Positions 35,604 to 64,000 of a DNA stretch of 64,000 bases are shown piece by piece. Position 1 is the stretch's first letter. Each line of letters starts with the position of its first letter. Source of the stretch: Hydractinia symbiolongicarpus. Taxonomy: Eukaryota > Cnidaria > Hydrozoa > Anthoathecata > Hydractiniidae. Location: the NCBI RefSeq assembly GCF_029227915.1, contig NC_079875.1:17725001-17789000 (forward strand). Reading direction: 5' to 3'. Below the pieces are notes generated by a model. The model searched no databases. It saw only the letters and a list, made by a program, of their open reading frames with translations, and was not told where the DNA came from. The translations under genes and the position numbers were made by a program.

Positions 35604-36671
35604 TTAAGGATACGGTAACCCCTGAGGCACATACTCAGCATATTTAAAATATCTCCTCTGCTCGCTATATTAACCCTAACAAATCTATATATTCTGAAAG
35701 CCAAATAAATCATCTCTAGAGTGATGATAAAGTATTTCTATAAAAAAATCCAAAAAGGAGAAAAAAAAATTATACAAAAATTCACCCTTCCAGTTCATTT
35801 TGTCGAACACTCCCCTCAATAAAAAATATGATTGCGAAGCTCTTATTCAGCTCTAAACAAATTTGCTTTTTTTACTCAAAAGAACACGTGGTTCCAAAAA
35901 TATCGCAAATTTTGTGTTACAATAGCTGTTTTATGACTGATTTATCTATTTTTAAGATTGATAGACCGATAACTTGATATTTCCTCACTTTCTGCGTTAG
36001 AAAAAGCAAAGTTTTGTAGCCAAAGATATATTTGTCGCAACAAACTTGTTTTCGTACAATTTCGACAAGATGGAGGGGAGTGTTCGACAAAAATATATAC
36101 CGTTACGACTAAAAATTTTATTTCGAGAAAAAGCAAATCAAAGACCTTTGCCTTTACCTGCAAGAATCATGGTTACACCCACTTAAAGGTTATGAACAAT
36201 TAATAACCCATGAATATTTTATTTAAAATTAAAGGTAAAGTATTTTCGCAGAACTTTGGGTGTAGTTATTGTTAAACAGACAACAGGATAACATAAAATA
36301 ACAGGATAAAAACGAAAAAAAATAAAGAAAAAAATTAAAAAGGTATAGATGATAAATAATAATAGATTTGTATAGATTATTAAAGTGTGAATGTTTCCTA
36401 TGTTATATGTAGAGATGCAATTTTTTATTCGTTCTGAAAAACTCTCTTTAATTATTATACAGATTAAATATATTTAAGGAACTTTAAACTTTGAGCACAC
36501 TATTGAAAACACTAAAAGATAAAAAATATTTTTTCTCATTTTATCCCTCTTAACAATAAGTATTTTTGATTCTTTTTAAAAAAATATCAGGAAATTATGC
36601 CAAAGAATCAAAATTAAAAAAAATATTTTTTTTAAAAAAAATGACTCTGAAGGGGGTTACCGTATCCTTAA
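35604..36671. mobile_element. TTAA-flanked MITE (unit C)
   Basis: Third copy of the 1068 bp element, ending about 400 bp upstream of the intact KLHL start codon. Confidence 0.7.
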
Positions 36672-37073
36672 GTACGTCGTGTTGGTGGACTTTCGCCTTA
36701 AGATTCGGGGAAAATTGAATACGCGCGTGACGTGACAAATCCGCAAAATAAGATCGGAAAAAATTATCCGCAAAACAATTTCTATTGCAAAATTCCTTTC
36801 TTATAATTAAAATTTCTTCCGAATTTTAAATCCCACACCACCAAGCTTTAAATTAAGAGGGTCTATATCTAAAGCAGGGGCGCGGAGTGCGAGTCTGCTA
36901 TTTCGAAAGGTCCATGGTCAAACCTGTAAAGCGATAAGTTATGGAATATCATCCAAAAAGGAAGAGATAAAAGGTGACCACGGGGCTTAGAAAAATGGGA
37001 AATATTTTTGACCTTGTTCAAAACAAACCAACATTCCCCCAAGGCAGGAGTGAAAGTGAATTATAACGTAAAA

Positions 37074-38874
37074 ATGGATGAACATGACAGTTTGTTTATA
37101 AACGATAGTTCTCATATATTTAATGTTTGCGAAGTTTTAAATATATTTCGTGAAAGTGGAGAACTTTGCGATGTCGTACTTTACACCGACGAAGGTATGA
37201 AGTTGCCAGCACACAAAGTCGTACTGAGCGCTTGCTCACCATATTTTAGAGCCATGTTTACTACAAATTTTATAGAAGCCAGAGAACCGGTTATATATTT
37301 AAAGCATACTGATGGTTATGCTTTAAGAGATATGATTGATTATTTCTATTCAGGCAAATTGACTGTTAATTGTTACAATGTTGAAGAAATAATCAAGCTG
37401 GCAAATGTTTTGCAGTTAAAAGATTTAATTGAGAAATGTGAAGTGTATTTGCGACGGAATATGTCACCTAAAAATTCACTTGGGTTACAAGCTTTTGCTC
37501 ATCAATATTCTTTAAAAAAATTGAAGGAACATGCCAAGCGTTACAGCTGTTGGAATTTCAATGATGTAAAGAATGAAGAGGAATTTCTTCTTTTGCCTTT
37601 AAGTTGCTTAAAAGAATTGATTGCAGATGATTCATTGAGAGCACCTTCTGAGGATTATATTTTCGAGGCTGTAATGAAATGGATTTTATATGATTTTAAC
37701 AACAGAAAAAGTAATTTACAACAGCTGCTGCCACATGTTAGATTTCCTCTAATGAGTCCAAATTACATTCGAAAGAGTAATATAGTTCAAACTTTGTTGG
37801 ATAACTTTACTATTGGAGCCAGTTACATTGAAGAAGCTTTGAAATATCAGTACCAAGAACTTACTATTGAAAATGCAATATTACCAAAACGCTTTACACC
37901 CAGGGCTTCTTCTCAGGATATTTATGTCATTGGCGGTTGGTCAAATGGTCAAAAATTGAGCACTGTCCAATGTTTTAGTGTAGATACCTTAAAATGGACA
38001 ACAGTTAGTAACATGAATGTTGCACACGTGTCAAAAGAAGATTACTTCCGTGTCATAGTGTCCAATGAAGAGTTGTACACAATTTGTTATGATAAAGTTA
38101 TGAAGTATGATCCAGTTGAAAACTTGTGGCAAAATTTTGCTGCTGGTCCAGAAATTCAGTGCAAATGGGCTGGGGTGTGCGAATTTAATGGTGAATTTTA
38201 CGTTATAGGTGGAAATAGTTTGCAGACCAGCAAGAGATTTTGTACTGAAGCTCGTGAATGGAAATTCCTGCCATTAATGAATACAGCCAGGTCTGGGTTT
38301 TGTTTTAAGTATATAGAATAATATTTTTTACATGGCTTAGTTTATTTTCAAATTTATGTGGGCAAAAAAGACGTTTAAGTAAATAGCTTTGGAAAATTAT
38401 TCTGCTTTTGTGTGTTGTAGGTATTATCCTGGTGTAGCTGTAATGAATGATAAAATCTATGTCATTGGAGGACTAGACAACAGGTGGTACCCAGTAAAGC
38501 TTTGTGAATGCTACAATCCCTTAACAAATACTTGGGAAGATATTGCCAGAATGCGAACTCCACGGTGGAGTCTTGGTGTTGCTGTCTTGAACAACAAACT
38601 TTATGCTATTGGTGGAAGCCATAATGTAGAACAGTTTGCAAATACTGTTGAAGTCTATGACCCTGTTTTAGATTCCTGGGGTCGATCGACAGCGCCAATG
38701 AATTATGGCCGAAGATGCTTAGGAGTCGCTGTGGTAAATAACTTGATTTATGTTGTTGGTGGAAGAGTGGCAAACACGATAGAATGTTACAATGAAGAAG
38801 AGAATGAATGGAAGGTTATAGGTTCTGTGCAAACCTGTTGTAATTTTGGATGTGTTGCCCTAAGAATATTATAA
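37074..38874 (+). CDS. Kelch-like protein, intact copy (BTB-BACK-Kelch), two coding exons
   Basis: A probable substrate adaptor of CUL3 ubiquitin ligases. Exon 37074-38290 (donor GCCAG|GTCTGG) joins exon 38421-38874 (acceptor TTGTAG) so that AG+G makes Arg, restoring the Kelch pattern TAR-YYP-GVAVMND. The product is 556 residues. The BTB domain (about residues 20-130) contains LCDVVLYTDEG and LPAHKVVLSACSPYFRAMF; BACK follows to about 250. Kelch repeats start at about 285 with DIYVIGGW and continue with YVIGGNS, IYVIGGLDNRWYP, LYAIGGSH and IYVVGGRV, with conserved Trp spacing. It belongs to the KLHL family, but I cannot assign a specific vertebrate orthologue. The 130 bp intron lies inside the Kelch region. 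This is the only complete copy in the triplication. Confidence 0.92.
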
Positions 38875-40970
38875 CTTGATTGTTCAGGGTTTTTTTTAGT
38901 TTTCATTTTGTTGTCCTTGTGATGTATATATACTTGTGGTGTTTATACAATGAGTTCAAATCTAGAAGAATTTTGCAATTACTTTGTTACATTCCTAATG
39001 GGATTAATACAAATTAATCTTTTTACAAAAGAACAAATGAATGGTTGACATCAAAGAAAATTTAATTAAGAAGTCTTGTTAAGTCTTTAAAAAAGAACTA
39101 ATGTCTTTTCCATAATTACAGCACTGCATTGATTCAATCTCCTGTGTCCTGCAAGCTGAAATTTTGTGTTTGCGTATATTAAAATTAAATTATTTCCATA
39201 TATCTATAAAATATATGTATATTAGAATTACAGTATGCAATTATGAACATAGTATTTTTCTAGGGTGTGTATTTACAAATTTTATTTTATTGTAATTTTT
39301 AGGCAGATACTGTGGTCGTGTAATAAGTTTGACAAAAGAAATTCAATTGATGTTTAATTGCTTTTCTTTGTTGATTTTTTTACAAAATTTTGTGAAATCA
39401 ATGCTTTATTAAATGCAAGTTAATTATGTAATCAGGAACTATTTCATTAGATGTCATCAGTAATAGGCGTTGCGGTGACGATGCCTTGTGATTTTTAAAA
39501 AGACAATCTCCATTACATTACATTCTTGTTCTCGTTGTGAGACGAAATTAAACCAATTAAATTTAAACACAGTTTCCTTTTTCAAATTTCACTTTCGCAT
39601 GATATCTGCTGAATCATATAGTCACAAATATCTGTTCTTTCCTGTTTCCTGTCTGCTAAAAATAAGCTGTGATTTCCCAGGAAATAAATCGAAAGTAAAA
39701 TATTTACATTTATGACAAGAATTTTAAAGTTATTTCAAACATGAAGGAAAACTTTCCTTTATATGGAACTGAGTCATTTATTTAGCTTGATGTTTGAATA
39801 ACATTTGACAGGATAGCATTTGCAGTTTTACGTTATAAATAGGTGTATGTCGTGTCCATCATGTGATGTGTGTCTTAATATTTAATATAAACAGGTGTGC
39901 TGCATTAAGAATTACTTTCGGACACAATTTTTTTTTTAGAGAAAAAATTTTATTAAAGTCAAACAATGTATGGGTATATGATTTATTTAACGAAATTTCA
40001 CAAGTAATGATTATAGGATATGACACAAAAAGAAGGCTAGAAGCATTTATATTGTACATATTTTCATTCAAGATCAAAAAAGGATTTTCAGGATCCAACT
40101 TTATAGATAGAGCCTCAGCCAAATGTGAAAATAACGAAAATAATAAGTTTAAAAACTGCAGTTTTTATTGATTTTCTGATTACTCTATATATAATTTTCA
40201 AACATTGGTCCTTTTTTATGTATGTTTTTTTATGTATAATTTCTATGTACTGGTCGTTTTTTTAAAAATTAGAAAAAACAAAATTTTCGGACAAAGAAAC
40301 TTTCGGCAGACACAAATTTCGGACGGAAAAATTTTCGGATAAGAAAAATCCAAAGTTTTTCCGCGAATTTAAGTTTTCGCAAATAGTTTCGAAGATTTTT
40401 AGCAGGTGCTCTTGTGCCAAAAAATAAAATCGAAAGAGATATAACCAAAGGCAAAATAAACAAAAATATTTTGCAGTTTGTTTCTGCCCAATCATATTTT
40501 GCTATGTATTGCAAGTTTCACCACATAGATAATTCGCTAAATACTCGTCCAGTTGATTTGGTGGATATTATACACCAACTAAAAGTCGTTATTAATTCGA
40601 AGTTTAACAAAAACCACCTCAATATCATCTGGACAGTTCTGTAAGGACAACCATGGGACTACCTATAACAACACTACCATTTTGATCACTACGAAAGGAA
40701 TTGTGATAACATTCCATCTTGAAACCAGCCTTGGTATACTGTCTAATTTAGTTTTTAAAAATCAGGAGTTTGTCAATCGATGTAACGCTGCAATGGTAAG
40801 CTCTTATTTCGAAAGTAATTAATGTTTAAATGACCAAATAAAACTTTATTTTCGTGTCTAGACCGAAGAGATCCTAATGTGTTTGTACTGTCGACGTAAG
40901 TATTCATTTAAAATTTAATCAGATTAAAATAGTAAGTTCCTTGAAAATACTTGACTTCCATTTTTGTTTA
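38875..40970. other. Gene-poor intergenic stretch
   Basis: Very AT-rich sequence after the KLHL gene. The short open frames here carry no recognisable domain and no splice context. A patch at 40262-40400 repeats TTTCGGACA/TTTTCGGAT-like words. Nothing else was recognised. Confidence 0.5.
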
Positions 40971-41262
40971 GGTGCAATTTGCTTCTGTTTTCATTCAGGT
41001 GCAATTTGCTTCTGTTTTCATTCAGGTGCAATTTGCTTCTGTTTTCATTCAGGTGCAATTTGCTTCTGTTTTCATTCAGGCGCAATTTGCTTCTGTTCTT
41101 ATTCACGTGTAATTTGCTTCTGTTTTCATTCAGGTGCAATTTGCTTCTGTTTTCATTCAGGTGCAATTTGCTTCTGTTTTCATTCAGGTGCAATTTGCTT
41201 CTATTTTCATTCAGGCGTAATTTGCTTCTGTTTTCATTCAGGCGTAATTTGCTTCTGTTGAG
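40971..41262. repeat. 27 bp minisatellite, about 10.7 copies
   Basis: Tandem units built on GTGCAATTTGCTTCTGTTTT plus CATTCAG, with a few variants (CGCAATT, CGTAATT, TTCTTATTCACG). Because 27 is a multiple of three and the unit lacks stops in several frames, it produces long repetitive frames on both strands, such as repeating RSKLHLNEN on the minus strand. These have no gene context and are treated as artefacts. Confidence 0.92.
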
Positions 41263-41308
41263 ATGACGAGTAGAAAACAATAGGTCTATTGTTAGAGCAT
41301 AAAACATA

Positions 41309-41403
41309 CAACCTCGTAACCAGGGTCTTGTGGCCCGGAGTTGTTATTACGCTATTAACTATCAACTTTATCAACAAGGAAAAATGCCCTGGGAACGAGG
41401 TTG
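41309..41403. mobile_element. Fold-back element with AACCTCGT...ACGAGGTT ends
   Basis: The left end CAACCTCGTAACCAGGG and right end CCCTGGGAACGAGGTTG are inverted copies about 60 bp apart. The same end sequence recurs at about 42232-42253, 42532-42598 and 42833-42850, so this is a small interspersed family. Confidence 0.6.
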
Positions 41404-41657
41404 AGAAACATAGGAACAAGAATTTTGAACATCCTTTTAGAAATTTGGCATTAAATTATGTAGCAAAAAATTGTTCATTCACGGAAATAAATTCTCGCGA
41501 AATCTAAAAAAATTCAAAATTTCGATTTGTGAAATTGAATTGAATTAAATTCTCACGAAAAATATATATTCCAATAACTTAATTCTTCAGTGAGAGCATG
41601 GAGATATACTAATATTACTACTATATTAATAAACGGTATTTCCATTAAAAAAAAGTA

Positions 41658-41777
41658 CAATGGAATCTCTCTATCTCGAACTTCTCTTTATCTCAAACTG
41701 AAGTCTTTGTCCCTTGTATCTCGAACAAAAATTTTGGGCCCTTGCGAGTTCGAGATAGAGAAATTCCAAGAGGTCTT
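41658..41777. mobile_element. Short MITE with GGAATCTCTCTATCTCGAAC inverted ends
   Basis: GGAATCTCTCTATCTCGAAC at the left and GTTCGAGATAGAGAAATTCC at the right are near-perfect inverted repeats around a roughly 75 bp core. A TA lies at the left border. The end sequence style fits Tc1/mariner/pogo-type MITEs. Non-coding. Confidence 0.55.
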
Positions 41778-42531
41778 TCAAATAAACCTCGAAATTACTT
41801 TAAGAGATTTATTTCAAGAGCTCTGGAGCCGAGAAAGAAAAATATCAGAAATAACAGGAAATAATGTCACAAGGTCCGTGGTTCGGTCCACAGCGTGGGC
41901 ATGTTTAGCAAGTGTCTTCACCACAGCTACGGGTCAACCCATGCCATGAGAGGAAAATTGGGTATGCAATGCCGGTGTATACCTAATGCATATATTTAGA
42001 ACACAGGACCCACGTTGAACAGTGTTCTCAACACTGAAGTGGTTATATTCTGTATGAATATTCGGAATAATAATAACTGAAGCATGAGACTTTTCCTTCC
42101 GTTCAGGGAAATCAAATGGCCAGCTATCCTCCTCACCATTCACAGATCTTCTTTTTAAGCATAATATTTAACCTCTTTTTTATATCAGGACAGCAAGATG
42201 TTCGTATCGCCGTCCCAATGTCAGAGAAGATAAGATGCCCTGGGGACGAGGTTGACTCAGCCATAACATCTATTATATTATCACTCACAGATAAGACAAT
42301 CTTTTTATCCAAGCTATTATTTTTACTGTCTGAGAAAAAATGTTTGGCATGACTAGCCAGAACTGGTTCGTTTGTTTTTTGCTTTGGCAAAAATTATCAA
42401 CAGTTTGAATTAGCCACCAAAACTTACATTTATTCATTTATTTATTTTACCTTGAAGGTTCCAGGAAATCAGGAAATCGTACATCATGGCCAAATGTAAC
42501 ACATCACATTACTAATAGTGATGTATTTTTT

Positions 42532-42598
42532 CCAACCTCGTCCCAAGGGCCCTTTTTTCTCTTTCCAAGAGAAAAAAGTGCCTTGGGGACGAGGTTGG
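42532..42598. mobile_element. Near-perfect fold-back MITE, 67 bp
   Basis: CCAACCTCGTCCCAAGGGC and its mirror GCCTTGGGGACGAGGTTGG flank TTTTTTCTCTT / AAGAGAAAAAA arms, so almost the whole element is one hairpin. Same family as 41309-41403. Confidence 0.7.
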
Positions 42599-42850
42599 TA
42601 TTTTGATAACCTCTTCCCATCGCTATTTAAAAAAAATTCATCGCAAAGTTTTTCCTTTTCTGATGTTGAGATGGCGATCTTTTGTTCCCCACCGACCCGA
42701 TAGCCACGCAATTGAGAAAAATGTCTGCACGTTGCCGAACAGCGCTGTTAGATTTCTAATCCAACCGGAAAGAAATAACTGCAACGTCGTTCTCAAGGAT
42801 TTTTCCTATTTTGATATGAAAACAAGAAATATCCCTGGGAACGAGGGTGA

Positions 42851-43744
42851 AACCAACTGTATTATTGTCACCTGACCAAGCACCTCATAAATTTATTTGG
42901 AAAGCAGGATATATAACAAAAGGTTGAGGATCAGTGGTTATTGCCACGACATATAACAAAATCTATCGCACGATCACTGGTAAAATACGTTGCAAAAGTC
43001 AGTTACATCGCCAATTTCAAAGCGTAAAAAAAGAAGTTATTATATAATTATTTTATAACAGAATTATTATCCAGTATAGATATGACATATGCATAAATGG
43101 CACAGTGCCTCTGTTATCCCTGTTTATTAGGTGAGCGAGACTAAGATTTGCGTTAATAAAAACCGTAAATATTAATTTTAATAATATTAATTTTGCTATT
43201 TCTTAATTCTTTCTTTTTCTTCTGCATCTCGTATTAAAAAATTGATGTTACCTTTCAAATTTGACAAAGTGCTTCATTTAAATAGACGTTTTTTATAATT
43301 TTTCGCCTTAATTTTACTTAATCGAATTTTAAAAACGATATACCTTTCCAACCTGGTGTAAATAGAGCTTTAATTATACTATATTCATAGAAGCAGTTTT
43401 TTGTCAGATAATTCACTATTGTAAAAATCTCATTGGCCCCTTCTAGGCATTAACTGTAGTTCGCAAACAATTAAAATAAAAATGCCAGTGCAAAGGGCGT
43501 CCGTCCACAACAATAAAACAGTGTGACTAAAATAAGATACAAAAAAGCTACATGTCGATTTTAATTATTTAAAAATCCATCCCATCGATAGATGCATATT
43601 TTTTGTTGTTTACTAACCCCAGGCGATCAAAATCAGATGATTACACGTGTTCTACTCTCAATTCCATTCATGCTTTGCGAGCTTCGTCTTCACGTACTCG
43701 ACTTTCTTAGGATATATCTTGAAGAAAATGTTACGAGTCGATGT
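42851..43744. other. NEDD4 3' flank / untranslated region
   Basis: No coding exon or repeat with clear boundaries was recognised. The part nearest 43745 is expected to be the NEDD4 3' UTR on the minus strand. No confident poly(A) signal was picked. Confidence 0.4.
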
Positions 43745-63069
<19,325 letters not shown>

Positions 63070-64000
63070 CTGTATAAATAAAAAGAAAATTGAGTACATG
63101 GTGCAATTAAAACTACATACAGATAATAATTCATATTTCTAAAAAAGAAGATACATTTATTTTGATGTGGCTTGTTTGTTTCTCACGAGGGTTTTTTTAA
63201 CCTAAGGAATATAAGAAGTTTGTCTTGATAATAATTTTAAAATATTATAAATTATTTTAATTTAATAATCAATGTTTTTGTGTTATAGACTTAAATTTTA
63301 AACTATTTCACAATTTTTGGCTGAAGTCACGAAGGCTTAGTCATGAAAGCTAGTTCGCAATTTCTTTACTCACTAATTTCTTTTAAAGGATAATTATATC
63401 ACTACTCCTACTGTCTAAAGGTATAGGTTTCCATACGACTGCATTTTCCGCTCCGCTTTCTGTTACGTCTTCTTTTATTTTGTTGCCATAAAAAACAAAG
63501 CTGTTATTTTTAAATTTCGAAAAGGTTTCTGTTTACGACAGCCATTTAATTTTAAATATATTTTCTCTCAAGCGGCAAATTGATTTCCATAAGTTTGAAC
63601 TCAACAACAAAGTGCTCCCGAGCTTTTTCTGCTAGAGCAGAAAATGCAGTTGTATGGAAACTTACATTAAGGTTTTCCACCATAATAATTGGCCTTTAAA
63701 TGAACAATCAACAGCTTCTAATATGGTAACCCGCACTTTGGAAAGCGAATATTTAGACAAAGTGAAAAATGATTAGAGACAAGCAAACTTTTAAAAAAAT
63801 AAATGTAACATAAAGCAAACTTTTAGAAAACAGAAAGATTTTAATCAATCGATTGCCTCCAGTTGGTCTGTAAAAAGTTAGTTACTTTAATTGCTGTGAT
63901 GTGATTGGTCGATTTAGATCCTCTAATTATCTCCCCAACTAATAAATAGCCAAAGATTATTACGATCTTTGCCATTCAATAACAGCTGTAGCTGTCGAAA
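63070..64000 (-). promoter_or_regulatory. NEDD4 5' region with a possible upstream coding exon
   Basis: The first certain coding exon starts ATG at 63069 directly after an acceptor-like TTTATACAG, so a further 5' exon is expected. At 63666-63683 the minus strand has ATG GTG GAA AAC CTT AAT followed by GTAAGT. Spliced to 63069 it would add six residues in frame (MVENLN). Near 63900-63910 there is an ATTGG (inverted CCAAT) word. No TATA box stands out. These are candidate signals only. Confidence 0.35.

Larger units (their letters stand above)
32810..38065 (+). repeat. KLHL segmental repeat, unit C (about 5256 bp)
   Basis: Third unit, which continues into the unique remainder of the KLHL gene after about 38065. 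It retains the original gene structure. Small differences from A and B include GGGCTAAGCC near 34880 and a longer G run near 35145. Confidence 0.95.

Noticed and set aside
40924-41307. A 127-residue repetitive frame on the minus strand and matching plus-strand frames
   Set aside because: They are produced by the 27 bp minisatellite; no start context, splice sites or domains.
41870-42110. Possible second SINE (a B-box-like GGTTCGGTCCAC near 41882)
   Set aside because: No convincing A box at the right distance and no second copy in the window.

Overview
The window is AT-rich metazoan DNA. It contains five multi-exon protein genes with short GT-AG introns, plus one gene that is cut off at its 5' end. 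Exons were joined by reading splice sites and codon phase and by comparison with remembered vertebrate proteins; no database search was run. The mix of a compact bilaterian-like gene set, Copia, Helitron, hAT-type and SINE repeats and very low GC suggests an early-branching invertebrate, most likely a cnidarian. That placement is an inference. There are no prokaryotic operons, CRISPR arrays or rRNA genes.

Layout. 1-1.6 kb (+): the last two coding exons of an endosulfine (ENSA/ARPP19) gene. 1.6-5.2 kb: intergenic, with a short Helitron and a 4 x 308 bp tandem array. 5.2-13.9 kb (-): a complete WDR41 gene in 15 coding exons, with a tRNA-type SINE and a LINE relic in its introns. 14.5-22.1 kb (-): a two-exon TFIIB-family gene, best read as BRF2-like. 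Its 6.2 kb intron holds a complete-length, young, internally deleted Copia retrotransposon (17835-21998) with 5 bp target duplications. 22.3-38.9 kb (+): a head-to-tail triplication of about 5.26 kb carrying a Kelch-like (BTB-BACK-Kelch) gene. Only the third copy is intact; the first two stop in the first Kelch repeats at the duplication junction. 38.9-43.7 kb: gene-poor, with a 27 bp minisatellite and several fold-back elements. 43.7-63.1 kb (-): a complete NEDD4-type HECT ubiquitin ligase (C2, four WW, HECT) in 29 coding positions. One position is a pair of apparently mutually exclusive exons. Its large intron 9 contains, on the opposite strand, a complete four-exon ZC4H2 gene.

Several genes concern ubiquitin ligation (KLHL as a probable CUL3 adaptor, NEDD4) or basic cell biology (mitotic PP2A inhibitor, Pol III factor, C9orf72-complex subunit). 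They look like independent neighbours rather than one pathway. The most notable observations are: the phase-locked alternative exon pair ending the NEDD4 C2 domain; a 29 bp minisatellite seeded by a NEDD4 splice donor; a BRF2-like factor outside vertebrates; a Copia element with a tRNA-iMet anticodon-type primer site; the KLHL triplication; and a Helitron copy with a large CTGT expansion.
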